A DNA stretch of 64,000 nucleotides from Eucalyptus grandis (taxonomy: Eukaryota > Streptophyta > Magnoliopsida > Myrtales > Myrtaceae), in the NCBI RefSeq assembly GCF_016545825.1, contig NC_052614.1, forward strand, positions 4,254,630 through 4,318,629. The letters are read 5' to 3'. Shown piece by piece: positions 13,388 through 24,900 of the stretch. Position 1 is the stretch's first letter, and each line of letters begins with the position of its first letter. Both the position numbers and the translations under genes were made by a program. The notes beneath the pieces are model-generated. The model made no database searches. It saw only the letters and a program-made list of their open reading frames with translations, and was not told where the DNA came from.

Positions 13388-14468
13388 CTTGCGTCCTAGA
13401 ACTTCCTTGGCTTCCTCATCCCATAATATTCTGCATTCCCAGGGCTTCTTATGTGCTGGACGGTCGATAATTCTACCTAAATCTCTTAATTGATCATGCA
13501 TTCTCAACTTCTTGTTATCATCGCATTTTATTAACATGCGTTGAGTCATTTTTGCCAATGCAGATAATGGATAAAATTCAAGATCATCCCATAGGTAAAT
13601 GGCCGATCTTTTATTAGTTCCAATGAAAAAACATGCTATGTCAAGAAAGATTTCTTGTTCTTTAGGTTCTAACGCATCATAACTTATCCTCAACTTTTGT
13701 TGTACTGTCACATCAGGTGCCTTTGTCAATTTCTTCAGCATTTCTCTCCATTTTCTTTCATCTTCTTCTCCTTGGAGAACTGAACCTATAACCATGAGAG
13801 CTAAGGGAAGCCCTCCTGTGGTGGCAACAATATTAGTAGAGAGAGCCGCAAGTTTTGTGGGAGGTTGTTCCCTTTCAAATGCATATCTACTAAACAAAAG
13901 CAAAGAGTCTTTGTGATTCATTTCTTTGAGTTCATACTCATATTCAGACTTCAAGAGGGCCTTATCTCGACTTGTAACAATGATCCTACTTCCTGACATG
14001 AAACTACAACCTCCAATCAATTTATTGAGGTGGTCTTGACAATCCACATCATCAAGAAGAATAAGTACCTTCTTTTGTGTGCAACAGGATCGGATTGTAT
14101 TAATTCCTCTATCAGAATCTGGCACTTGATGGTCATGAAGTTTTAGTACATCTGAGATCAATCGAGATTGCACATGCTCGATACCCTTGCCATTGATTGT
14201 TTCTCTAATATCATTGAGAAAACTGCGACACTCGAACTTGTCAAAAAGTTTGTTATAGATAATTGTAGCTAGAGTTGTCTTACCATTGCCTCCAATCCCA
14301 TAAATCCCAATAATATGAGTGTTTGGACGATCAGTATCCATCAATTTCATAACCTCAGCCACATGATCGTCAATTCCAACCAAGTTCACGGGAAGACATG
14401 GTTGAAAATCATGTTGCTGGTCTCGCATTATTATTTCTACAAGTTTATCTACTAATTCCGCTTCACGC
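13388..14468 (-). CDS. TNL-A exon 2, NB-ARC domain
   Basis: The nucleotide-binding switch of the receptor. After the REAELVDKLVEIIM linker it reads LVGIDDHVAEVMKL, a P-loop GIYGIGGNGKTTLA (Asn where Ile is usual in GGIGKTT), kinase-2 KKVLILLDDVD, RNBS-B SGSRIIVTSRD, GLPL motif TTGGLPLALMVIGSVL, RNBS-D FLDIACFFIG and MHD motif RMHDQLRDLGR. The exon is open to the donor AAG|GTAACA at 13387. All core motifs are present in order. The P-loop substitution is conservative in position but unusual, and its effect is unknown. Confidence 0.92.
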
Positions 14469-14588
14469 CTGTCAAATGACACAACACATGATAACTTATT
14501 AATGGCTCCACAAAACAAGGATTAAGGATGATTTATAGAAAAATTCTTCTTCCGGCGAGGATCTGTTAAAACAAGGTAAACCACGTAC
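14469..14588 (-). other. TNL-A intron 1 (120 bp, phase 2)
   Basis: Donor GTACGT and acceptor TTTGACAG. Its length is a multiple of three. Reading straight through from the TIR exon meets a TAA at 14522-14524, where copy B has CAA at the equivalent position. With the intron removed, the TIR and NB-ARC exons join in frame, so this stop is not a lesion in the spliced gene. Confidence 0.8.
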
Positions 14589-15124
14589 CCATTAGCAAAT
14601 TTGCCTGATTCGTATACTCTAAGAGTAAGTGCTCTTTTGAGCGCTTCCGGCCCTTGTTGCTTAACCTCCTCATCAAAACGATCCATACTGGATTTGAAGG
14701 CTTCTCCAAATTTCCCCTGCATGTGTTTCACATCCTTGGATTTCACCTTGTAAAGCATGTGCAAGACTATTTGTACTCTACTTTCCTTGCACTTCATAAC
14801 ATCAATGAGTTCAAGGAGGCACCATTCACTAGCAGCATAATTTTTCGAGATAACTGGAATTGAAACCTTAGAGTGCTTGATTGCACTAAGAAGATTTTCA
14901 GCAATTGGCTCACCAAGGCAGAGGTTCTTATCATCTTTGAACACGAAGTTTGGATGGAACAGCAGGCCCACATCTCGGAGTCTATGGTAGAGGTGATCGA
15001 TGAAGCCATTGCGAGTATCGGGACCTCTAAAGCTCAAGAATACGTAGTGATTTTTTCCAATCATAGAAGTGGACGAACTCGAAGCTTCAGTGAATTTTGC
15101 TCGCTTGCATTGTTGTTCTTCCAT
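14589..15124 (-). CDS. TNL-A exon 1, TIR domain
   Basis: Begins at the ATG at 15124 (MEEQQCKRAKFTEASSSS) and enters the TIR domain at about residue 26 with HYVFLSFRGPDTRNGFIDHL. The segment after the first helix (LLFHPNFVFKDDKNLCLGE) is longer and less typical than in most TIRs. The NADase glutamate expected in the SEWCLLELIDV block is present. The exon ends after AATGG, with donor GTACGT; 536 bases give a phase-2 junction that rejoins NB-ARC as Asn-Gly-Arg-Glu-Ala-Glu-Leu. The start is supported by alignment to paralogue B just inside its longer N-terminus. Confidence 0.9.
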
Positions 15125-15137
15125 TGCAGAGCACGGT

Positions 15138-15156
15138 CCCTCCTCCCTCCCTCCCT

Positions 15157-15216
<60 letters not shown>
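15138..15216 (+). repeat. (CCCT)n/(CT)n microsatellite in the TNL-A leader
   Basis: A CCCT run passes into roughly 27 CT dinucleotides. On the coding strand this is (GA)n followed by GGGA repeats, 14 to 92 bases upstream of the TNL-A start codon, so probably in the 5' untranslated region or core promoter. The same position upstream of TNL-B lacks it. Confidence 0.95.
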
Positions 15217-15220
<4 letters not shown>

Positions 15221-18200
15221 CTCGACTATTATGGATGGATTGGAGGAGGAAATGATACCGGACTATCTCTGCGCCACATTTACAGCGGGGCTGGTAAAGA
15301 GGAAGAAGGGAAAGCAGGAGGCAAGGCACGATTGTTCGACTATTGTGCATATTTTAATCTCTCACAGCGCGTAGGTCGTTTCATGTATTTCATGCGTTCA
15401 CACTAGGAATCTGGAGATGCCTTCAAATTGACTAAAAACAACTACTCACTCGCTGCCTTCTTGTGGTCAAAGCTCCTCATCCTCGACGTTGGCTTCTCGG
15501 CAATATCCGATGGATGATCATTCCATTCACTGCTCCAAGCGCGCCTTTCTTTTCCACTTCATGGAGTCTTCCTCTACGCGTGCTTAGTCATGGCCTTTTA
15601 CTTTTAGGCATTATCTGGTGGCAGTTCTATCTCAACGCTAAATGGAATCAAGACGATATGATTTTCTTACCATTTAAATCAGCAGTACACTTTGCCTGTG
15701 CTACGCATCGGAGCATCGGGTTTATATTATTGTCATTTTTTACCACAACTTTAGTATTGTATCGAAAAGTAAGGAACAAAAAGAAATAAAGAACTTAATG
15801 GCTATAATGGCACTACAATCATCTTACCATTACAGTGGCCTAAGGACCTGTACTATGCACAGGAAAAGTCTTGTGAAATAGATTATAAGAAATAATCATT
15901 CAAAAAATACGTTGATCATCATGAAAATAAGAGCTTTTCATAATATTGAAAGTAATTGTTCTAGAAAATATTTTATTTCAGTTAAAGTGGGAATAAGGAT
16001 TTTTTTTTTTTAAAAGAAAGTTAAGATAGATGTGATTTATGGAGAGTACCACATGTTAGCCACCCATTGATAATGCTTTGAAGCACCGCTTTTATATTCA
16101 TCTAGTAAGACATATTCATAGTACCTAATTTAGAATCAACACATGAAACATATTTGATTTTATAAGCTTAAACTAAGCTCTAAGAAGTTATGCTTTCTCT
16201 TTTTGCTCAACCATGTCAACAATTTCCTTTTATTAACTCATGAAATTTAATAAAGAACATAAATTATAAATTTAATTATGGGACATTCATGTTGTGACTT
16301 CTTTGCTTTAACTTTTGCTATATGTTCTTAGTACTATTAGTTTTGCAATTTTTTTTAATTAAACAACCTATTAAAAGGATAACAGTTAATTATGAGGCAT
16401 CATGTTCCATTTATTGATGGAAGGATCTCCGGTGAAGATAACTCATGAATAAGAATTTGCCACCCATTGAAAGTGCTTTGGAACGTCACTTTTGCATTAT
16501 CTAATTAGATAGAATCATTGTATCTATTTATGTGAAACATATTTCATTTTACAAGTTTATAAAATTGATAGCTCTAAGAAATTATGCTCTTTTTTTTTTT
16601 TTTGTGCGCAAGCAAATGAACCATTTGCTTTTAATTAACTTATGAACTTTAATAAATGACAAAAGTTATTAAATTTCTCATCCGGCCCTACCAGTCTTCT
16701 TCCCAAGTCTCCAAAGCCATGTGGAACGCACTTTTCCTTTAGCTGTCCAAAAGGAAAAGGAAAGAGCTTAAAGCAAAGCACCCACATCAATTAACAATAT
16801 GTTCTCCGAATCTTCCACCTAAAGTTTTCTCCGCGTTGCCTTTATTCCTCTAGTTCAAGTCTTTTGCGCCAAGCCGATGGCGTCTTCACATTAAATTATT
16901 TACAGGACTTCTCTTCGTCCACGGAAATTGTCATTAGTAATCAATGTGGATTTACATTAGCTAATTTTGGTATCATTTTATACACCCGCAGTTTCCTTAA
17001 CCCGTGAACTGCGTGGGAGGATCGTTTAACATTGTAAAGGTCGTCTCTTTTTGCCTCGGCATTAACATTGTATCTAAGAGCCAGGAAGAAAATAAAGGAA
17101 AGAAAATATAGTAACAGCTATATTCGCACAGTCTTTATAAATATTATGAATTTTCCCTTTAAATACTTTTTGGCCTATGATTTATGTAATAAAAAAAAGT
17201 AGAACTTTATTTACAGTTTTTATTGGGTCGATATTCCTTTTATTTTAATTTCCTAACATATAGATATTACTAAATTTACTTATGAGAACACAAAACATAT
17301 AATCTTGAAAATTTTATCTATCTCAAAAACTTGGAGCAAGATTTAGATTAACATAAATACAATTATTAGTAAATAAATTAATATTATCTTCTTTGGATAT
17401 CCTTATGACAACATTTATTTTTAAAAGCAGATAAATTAACCTTGCATACTACTTTTATTATTATAGAGATCATAAGCTAAATTTATATTTAAATAGAATT
17501 ATCATAATATTTATAAAGATAACAAAGGCAATAGAAAGATAGCAGATATTTTCATTGATTACGGAAATTGATTGAATGGAAAGATATTATAAAGTCTGGG
17601 CAATAGTGTGATTAAAAAACTTGTGAATAGTACCAAATGACTTATTTGACCTTATGAGGAACTACATTAAACAAATTGAAAGCTTTAGAGAACAAAGTGA
17701 ACATTTAAGAATAATTCAATGATCACTTTTAAATAAATAAAAAGTCCCCTTGGGTAGTAGCATTCAGCTATGGCTGGGGCCGCCACTTTATGTGGAGTGA
17801 AGATTTCTTGTTTGCCAATTTCAATGGAAGAAGATAACTCTTGGAGATATTATGGCTCGCCACTATGTGCGTAGTTCCGTTCAGTCTCATCAAAATCAGA
17901 AGTTAATGTCTGTCATAATCGATGTGCGTGTTTTGAGGTCCTTTTACTTGATCCAATTAATGTAGGAAACTGATATTGTAGATGATCTATATGACCACAA
18001 AATGTTATGCATTTTTTTTAAATAAGTGAAACATCTATAGGTTGGCAAAAAAAAAAAAAAGTGAAATATCTAAAAGTGAACATAAGTCGAAAACTATTAA
18101 TTTCACTCGTAACTCACCATTTTCCCTCATAAGTTTTAATTTTGAATGATGAGCTTTTGTATAATTAGATAACTTACATTGTACTTAAAATTACAACATT

Positions 18201-18509
18201 CCTTACTCCACCGGCTTACATAAAATTGGATCTCGTTGGGTAAATCATTGAATTCACTAGAAACTTCCTAATGAATTTGCTGATGACTTACTATCGCATT
18301 TACTATTGCATTTACTGGCTTTGTTTGTAAATTACCATCAGCATACCTAACCAATTACACGATTTTACCATGTAATATGACTAGGTTATGTTTTTTGCCC
18401 AACTTGCTAGTAGTAATAGGTAAATTACTCAATTTCTCACTTTCAGCAATATGTAAAACTTTCCTGTATTTCAAATCCCTAATGAATTCAAGTATTTCCT
18501 AATAATAGG
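15217..18509. other. No gene recognised; upstream flank of TNL-A
   Basis: 15400-15900 and 16040-16700 match 61340-61860 and 61960-63620 of copy B, so they belong to the duplicated unit. An open plus frame at 15463-15789 is conserved in position at 61350-61547 but frameshifted relative to it, so it gives no support for a gene. 17100-18500 is very AT-rich and featureless to my reading. Confidence 0.5.
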
Positions 18510-19390
18510 TTATGTCTTTCGACCGCGCCATAAGTATCCATATTTGATTCATAATATTAGTCTTGATGTGTGTTGATATTGTTTAAGCAGTCCATGCATG
18601 AGGTTTATTGAGTAAACAAACCAATCTCTGGTGATGTGTTAAAGACTTCTTTTCTCTTCTTGGTAGGTGAGCTTACATATCAATCTAGACATCGAGTATC
18701 AAATAATTTGCAGTTACCTCTTAGGATGCAGCAAAGTACTTACAAATTGAAATAAGTCGTAATTATATCTCCAAGGTTTTACCATTATCTAGACGAAGTA
18801 CTGGGTAACTCAACCAAGGTCGAAAAGAGAGATAAAAAATGCCGAAATCAATTTGGAGTGGTGAATCGCATTGCCCAACATAGATGCAAAGTTCCATTGC
18901 CAATCCCAAATCAAGACCATATGTTTCCACCAGACCTCTAAAGCTAAAAGATTACGTAACAGTATATATCATTTGATATCTCGACTCAACTATTGCAACA
19001 TACCTGGCCATTCAGGCGAAATCACAGGATACCATTCTACTTTATTGTTCAAGCTCATTGCCCTGATATGATCAAACATTTTATTAGTTATTTTAACACT
19101 GTATAAATGTGTGTTATTACTTCACGTAAGGATTTGTGGTGAGTGCCTGTTTATCTTCCGGGAGGGTTGGGCGAGCTAGCCCTTAACTGGCAGCTTTTTG
19201 TTTGGTACACCATGTGTGTCCATTTGACAAGTTTTGGCAACCTAGGAACCTAGAAGCTCTCGTTTGCTCTACTCTGGAAAATGGTATGAGTAGCAAGTAT
19301 AATTGAGATAGTTTAGTACACTATTGGATAGACGGCAGGGTTTGGAGTGAAGAAGGCGAACACGCTCGCCACTCGGATGGTCAATTATTA
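18510..19390 (+). repeat. Duplicated fragment with spermidine synthase exon 1 (copy of 45790-46730)
   Basis: Colinear by eye with 45790-46730, same orientation: for example 'gtccatgcatgaggttta' at 18591 and 'tttttgtttggtacaccatg' at 19195. On minus, just below 19080, it encodes AMSLNNKVEWYPVISPEWPG followed by a GT, the first exon of the spermidine synthase remnant. The upstream ATG region is altered (MFDHIR versus MVDQIR). None of the later spermidine synthase exons is found next to this copy. Confidence 0.75.
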
Positions 19391-19546
19391 GGGGTTGGTG
19401 ATACATATAATACTCTTTTTACGTATTTTGGAATGTCGAAACAAATTATCAGGGTGTGTGATGTAGGATAGGGTCTAATTGTACAATGGAGAGCAGCCTT
19501 TAGTCAATTTGATCATCCTGATTTGTCGCAACAAATAGAATCTTGC

Positions 19547-22500
19547 TGTGACATCCTAAAATTTCAATTCTGCTTTCAATTTAATAAATCGGGTCTTTCA
19601 TCGATGCGCTTATAGTACTATTCTCAGAGCTGATTACTCCTGAGATAACTAGACTATATGGGGAAGTCATTAAGGGATTTTAACCTAATAGACTTGAGAA
19701 TTCGACCATGAATCGACTACTCGACTGTGCTCATCTACAGAGATTATTACGACACAGTAAAGATCGATAAGAATTCAGAGATAGGTCGGTTTGACTGAGA
19801 TGTGTGGCTAAATGTGGATGATTCCACCAATTTGCAAAATTCCCGTTAATCGGTACTAAATAGATTTTTCTATCGTTATGGTACCCTATGTTCGTATTTG
19901 AAATCTCGAAATTTTCACGACCATCGAGAGTCGCCAATGTGTCGAAGAGGTTTATTGTGGTTCGAAGAAAATCGACCACGGGTCATTTGCACTAAAAATT
20001 TCTGAAAGCTACCCAGTAGCCTAGGTCACGCTAAAATCACGCCAGATTGAAATTAACCACGAATTTGAATCAGATTTTAGAAATTGAAAGTACTTGTCAT
20101 GTCATGAGTCATTTTAGGAACGTTGACTCATCCTCCGAAAATTTTTCTGCAAACTGAGGTTTTGGCGGAAAAAATCTATATAGGGCCGTTTTCGATCGGA
20201 AAATTCAAAGGACCATTTTTTATCGCGAAATTGGGATGCAAGTTGGTTCTAATGTCAAGGAAAAATACCAATTTGATCGAGGACTCGACGGTTGAATTTT
20301 CAGAAGCCGAATTGAGGGAATTCAAGTGATGATTTAATCCAATTTGAGGGGAAGACCTTCAAAATTCGTAGCCCTCCATGCCTCACACCTTTGTACCCTC
20401 TCAATGCCTTCCTATGGAAGCTTTGGCAGCTGGAATTGTTGAGGAAACTAGCTGGGCATTGGCGGGGTCAACCAAGGGGACAAAGAGATAGAGAGGAGAC
20501 CAAGGTGGCCCCCTCCAAGGCCAACCGGTTCCCCCTCCTTCCTCCTCATCTGTCGACCCCCTCCTCCATTCCAGGCCTAGAGAAGTTTTGAAAAACCTAG
20601 AGAACTGAGCTCAGCCCCTCCCCAATCCGTCGACAGCCCTGTCTGAGTAGTGCATCCATCGGAGTCCAGCCGCGTCGCTGTCGCGCCCTACACGCCAGCT
20701 GTGCCGATTCCGTGCACCGTTTTGCCCTCCCCCACGTCCAGCCTGTCCCTTAGGCCAGTCCAACCACCGTCGCAAGCTGCTCCCGTCGCCTGAGCCGTCG
20801 TCTGACCGCCGCTCGCCTCCGCCAGGCCGTCCACCTCCTTCTTGGCCGATTCCAGCCTGAGTCAAGCCGGAGCAGCCTTGTTCGGAAGAACCGAAACCCA
20901 ACAAAAGATTTTGAACTTCGAGGCCCGCTTTGGTGCCCTTCCCAACCCCGCTTGGTGTCCCTGCTTTGGGATTTGTGAACCGTTTCTGCGTCCCCGTTGA
21001 AGTGAACCCGTCGGATCGTTAATCAAGTGAGTTTACTCACCAATCCCTGCTTAGGAAAGTTAATTATGGTTAAAGGTTGATTAGTTTATGCTAAGTATGG
21101 ATTATGTAGTTAGTTAGAACGGATTAGCAATTTAATCGATCGATATTGCATGTTAGGTGGTTAGATTAGTACAATTAGCAAGTACATAAGCTGTACTATT
21201 TATCTAACGAGTCTCAGAAATTTTTCGGGCCTGTGTCAGCTTTTAATTAGGCTTTTCCAACCTAAGTGTGCATTATTGGCATTTGTTAATTAATTTTCAG
21301 AATTAATTAATTAATTAATTTTTGGAAATTTGACTAGAATAGCCGGTGACCGGAATTTTATGTTGATCACAATGGTGTGATTTGTTTGATTAATTGAGTG
21401 TGATTTGTAATTTTGGGAATTTATCCCAAAATTTATTAATTTCGGTAATTAATTAGAAAATATCGGGCGTCGGTTTACAACGCCAAAAAAATGGGTTTAT
21501 GGACTATTGAAATTAGTTGGATTTTCAAGAGGGATAATATTGTATTTTGGCTAAGGCAGACCGTGTACCCACACATGATTATTTTTATCGGGTACGATAA
21601 AAATGGTGAAATTGTTAGATGATCAGGATGGTATACTATATTAGCTTGCAGGCTTGATATGTCAACTTAGTGTGAGCAATACACCGGTATACTATATCAG
21701 CCTACGAGCCTTGATATATCAGATTAGGGTGAGCAGTATACCTTAACAGCTTTTGGTGAGCATTGGGAGTATACTATATTGGCCTGCGGGCCTTAATATA
21801 TCAGCTTAGGGTGAGCAGTATACTTAGTTATTAGTTTTGGGTGAGCTATACTATCTATTTTCAGCTTAGGGTGAGCAGTTCTTGATAGGATCGAACTTGA
21901 TAGTAGTATTGATTGGGTGGACCGAGAGATGGTCTTGATGACATGCAATCACTGAGTCGATTGATTAATGACTCGATTCGATTTGATGCTTTGAAGTGTT
22001 GAAATGATTCGTTGAATTTATAAACTGTACAGACTTGTAGGAAGGGACTGAGGCAAAGGTAAGTCATCTGGCACAAATTTCCTTCCTAATCGGGTCTTAG
22101 GAGACGAATTTGCTGAGACGTCGTTTCACCCCGTTGTGAGTAAAAATTTCAGGTCCTTAGATGGCAGCTCCTCCTAAGCGTTTTGGACAACCAAAGAAGG
22201 TTACGGAGCAAAAGTGTTTTATTCCGCTGCATGGGAACCCAAGGGGATGGATCTATAAGTTGGTGAGATCCTTGGTTTGAGTTGATGAGGCCTTACCTCA
22301 TAAGGTACCCCACCAATTTAGATCATGGTATCGTCAGGAGCGGAATGGACAGAGAGAGGGTCACGGCAGATCCTCCATAAGGTTCAGTAGTAGACGTGAA
22401 CCCGGACCTATTAGACCCAGGGTCCCCGATGTATTCTAAGGGGGACTCGAATGTTTGAGGACTTGTAGCTTTTACTCTCTTTCCCCCCTTTTTGCAGACA

Positions 22501-22738
22501 TTGTTCATAGACTGGCTGGTATTGTAAATGATTTAACTTGATATGTATATATAAGTGTGGTTTGGTTTTTAAAAATTTGTGGCCCTACTTTTCTATCATA
22601 TCTTATTGTTGTCTGGGATTAATTATTCGCTTTCGTATGTGCATTAAAATGAATGGGTCGGCGACGCGTCCTGAGACATCACTATTTAATCGACCATAGA
22701 GAGATGGCCACGTGTCCTCGGAGGATCGGGGCGTGACA
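19547..22738 (+). mobile_element. Solo LTR, about 3.2 kb, with target-site duplication
   Basis: Begins TGTGACATCC and ends GCGTGACA, giving TG...CA ends, and is flanked on both sides by CTTGC (19542-19546 and 22739-22743), a perfect 5-bp target duplication. There is no internal coding domain, primer-binding site or second LTR, so it fits a solo LTR left by LTR-LTR recombination. It holds a GC-rich block (about 20400-21010) and short tandem repeats (21631-21880). Family is probably Ty3-type judging from the terminus and length; this is inference. Polarity is assumed plus. A 97-codon minus frame at 20611-20904 in the GC-rich part looks like a composition artefact. Confidence 0.85.
21631..21880 (+). 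repeat. Tandem repeat inside the solo LTR
   Basis: Three to four degenerate copies of a unit containing 'gtatactatat', then 'gcctgcgggcctt/gcttgcaggctt', then 'gatatatcagcttagggtgag', at about 21631, 21690, 21770 and 21848. Unit length varies from about 60 to 80 bases because of indels. Such arrays in LTRs can hold enhancer elements; no function can be read here. Confidence 0.75.
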
Positions 22739-22743
22739 CTTGC

Positions 22744-23929
22744 TAAGTTGGCGAAAATGGTGGGTAGTCCAAATTATGCAAATTCACTACAATTAGAACT
22801 CTCCCTTTAAAATGCAGAGGAGTAATAGTTTCTACAAACGATCGTCTACCCAAATTGAAACATGTTCATGTGACAGTTCCCTAAACTGACTTTGTTTTCA
22901 TGTGTTCATTTTGGAGACGGAGTTCCCTGAAATTCGATAATCATATGAAGTCAAGTTATAGCCTTCAACCCTCAAATGAGCCAAAGTGACATAAATAGGA
23001 TTCCTTTCCTTTTTATTTTTGTCCCCTTTAGCCGAATTGCCTAAATATCTCCCATTTTAATTTTAACTGGTTATACAATGGCAGTAAACTTCATTGAAAT
23101 AAGATATCCTTCACTAATTCCCAAACATAGTCTGCACAGGCTTAAGACGGATGCAACTGAAGAATGGGATTGTGAAAATTCTTCGATTCAGTCTCCCAAA
23201 CCATTGAATGGATTAGATAAATCCTAAAACTCACATAGTGAGGCTTTTTTCTCTTGGCATAAACTTTTCAGCTTGAGCTCTGCCTGAATGACCATGTCCA
23301 TGAGTAGCATTAGGTATGGCATGACCAATTTAAAAAATTGTTTTAAGTTACCCAAGTAAGCCATGTATGAGCACTTAAGCGAGCATATCACTTTGTAAAC
23401 CAAATCTTGGAACCAGTTTTTTTTTCTCTAGCATTAGTCGACAGTTACATTTACTTCTGCAGTTTGCATCCCATGCAGCGTGGACACTACAGAAAATGAA
23501 TCAACAGCTTGTGTGTATCAGTAAATTCTTAGATGAATTAATCAGAAAATTCAATTTCCTCATGTTTTTGTATACATGGAAGAAAGCCATAACCGATGCT
23601 CTGTTTCCTCTATTTCAAGCAAATCAATCTTCAAATACGAGACTAGGAAAGTTGTTGTATCTGCACATGCTTGTCATGGCTATCTTGGCGAGGAAGAATT
23701 ACTCTGGTTGATGAAAGATAACGCCTGATTTACTAGTATCAAAACCGAGATTCCTCTGAAACATCGAGTCATTTTTCATGTACACTTTCTGGAATACATA
23801 ACTAAAAGAAAGTAATAATGGAAAAATATGTGATAGATCACAACAGGAAATTGATATGCAGCGAGTCTATATACAGCCATTTTATCACAGAAGCTAGGAA
23901 CTCCAGGTGGGAGTTAGATCTTTGTTAGT
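22744..23929. other. No gene recognised
   Basis: AT-rich intergenic DNA between the solo LTR and the coding-like blocks that begin near 23930. A plus frame at 23496-23711 has no recognisable motif. Confidence 0.45.
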
Positions 23930-24900
23930 CAATGTGAAAGAAACACACAACAGATATCCTGAGGCAAATCAGCCTTGAAGCAATCTTGGGAAGAAAAGAT
24001 TTTACTGCATTTGCACATGCTAGTCATTGATATCAGGTCGAGGAATAAGGACCTTCGTTGATGACTTATGACCTCAGATGCTCTGAGAAAGCACTCTGAG
24101 CGAGCTCTCATGAATGCACCTGAAGACAACATTTGGTATGATGAGTAGCCCTTCAATGGACGTGTCGAATATGAGTGACTCTCTGGCAAGTATCCCTTCT
24201 GTGGGGCATGCAACTTCATATTCTACCTCGCATTTGCAATTGTTGCCCTCATCATATTTTGGACGGTGTGAAGCGTCACAATATTCTGACAGGCATGATA
24301 CGTTTGTATACGTTGAGGATGTGCTAGGATCGTTTATTGGGACGGAGGCTTGAGCACAATTATCTCAAGGAATGCAATGAACCCAGAGAAGGGCGTTTCC
24401 AGTGTCCATCAAGCACTGGGTGAGATGTGTCTTTCATGTAAAACTCCACGAAGAACACGCCCACAGAGGTATTTGAACGTAGGTTTGCTCGAATGTTGTC
24501 TGAGCAGGACACATTTACCTCGCAGCTCTTCATATGTTGCTCAATCACGGTGAAGCGTGCAACAGAATTTTCGAGAGCAAACTTGGCGCAATCAATGTCA
24601 GTATGAATGGGGTCACAGAATGGCGATTAGATGGAACTGCAATGGATCAGTTTTGCCACCACCCTCTTCAGCATACTACCAGTATCAATGCTTTCGGTGG
24701 CATTACCGTTGGTCACAATAACGCTCAACAGAAAGAAGAGTTCGTAACTGAGCAAAAGGAGAATTAGGACCCATATGTAGCAGTTGAACAGTGTGGTGCT
24801 TAACGTTGGATGATCTCTGCAATTGCTGGTAGTCTCCCTTCAAAAGATCCAAATAGATGAAAGAAGGCTCAAGTAGGTGAGACATGAAAAGGAAACTGGA
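23930..24900 (-). pseudogene. Unrecognised coding-like blocks, probably a broken gene
   Basis: On minus several adjacent blocks have protein-like composition but lie in different frames. 24700-24885 reads DLLKGDYQQLQRSSNV and SPFAQLRTLLSVERYC. 24360-24650 reads IDCAKFALENSVARFTVIEQ and CSDNIRANLRSNTSVGVFFV. 24040-24210 reads ARESLIFDTSIEGLLIIPNV and FRCIHESSLRVLSQSIRGHK. The third block has TEG upstream and no stop for about 55 codons. I do not recognise the family. The blocks could be exons of one gene or frames broken by indels; the plus-strand frames over the same region look like shadows. A protein-level search of the three blocks would decide. Confidence 0.3.

Larger units (their letters stand above)
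8561..15124 (-). pseudogene. TNL-A: TIR-NB-LRR disease-resistance gene, LRR exon frameshifted
   Basis: TNL proteins are intracellular immune receptors: the LRR senses effectors, the NB-ARC domain is an ATP/ADP switch, and the TIR domain signals as an NADase. Exons on minus are 14589-15124 (TIR), 13388-14468 (NB-ARC), 10164-10463 (linker and first LRRs) and 8561-10070 (LRR and C-terminus). All joins have GT-AG ends, and introns 1 to 3 measure 120, 2924 and 93 bp. The LRR exon has two single-base losses relative to paralogue B, near 9785 and near 9582, which put its three parts in different frames. The TIR and NB-ARC exons are open, so a truncated TIR-NB product is conceivable. The upstream neighbour is a (CT)n tract in the leader. 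The paralogue lies at 51991-60282. Confidence 0.88.
3955..16700 (+). repeat. Segmental duplication, copy A (paralogous to 47225-63620)
   Basis: Long colinear similarity to 47225-63620 in the same orientation, seen over intergenic DNA, the whole TNL gene with its introns, and the DNA upstream of the gene. Anchors: 3965 with 47230, 6600 with 49840, 7530 with 50760, 8760 with 52030, 10400 with 53680, 11650 with 56690, 13200 with 58180, 15124 with 60282, 15480 with 61430, and 16260 with 62785. Copy B is longer mainly because two LINEs and two SINEs are present only there. Edges are judged by eye. Confidence 0.85.

Noticed and set aside
14522..14524. In-frame TAA between the TIR and NB-ARC parts of TNL-A, read as a nonsense mutation
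   Set aside because: It lies inside a 120-bp phase-2 intron with good donor and acceptor, shared by copy B; after splicing it is gone.
15087..15350. Minus frame with an Arg-Glu repeat
   Set aside because: Produced by translating the (GA)n microsatellite; not a protein feature.
15463..15789. Plus frame upstream of TNL-A with partial equivalent at 61350-61547
   Set aside because: Reading frames differ between the copies because of indels, so protein-level conservation is not supported.
20611..20904. A 97-codon Gly/Arg-rich minus frame
   Set aside because: It lies in the GC-rich block of the solo LTR; the composition alone keeps the frame open, and no domain is visible.
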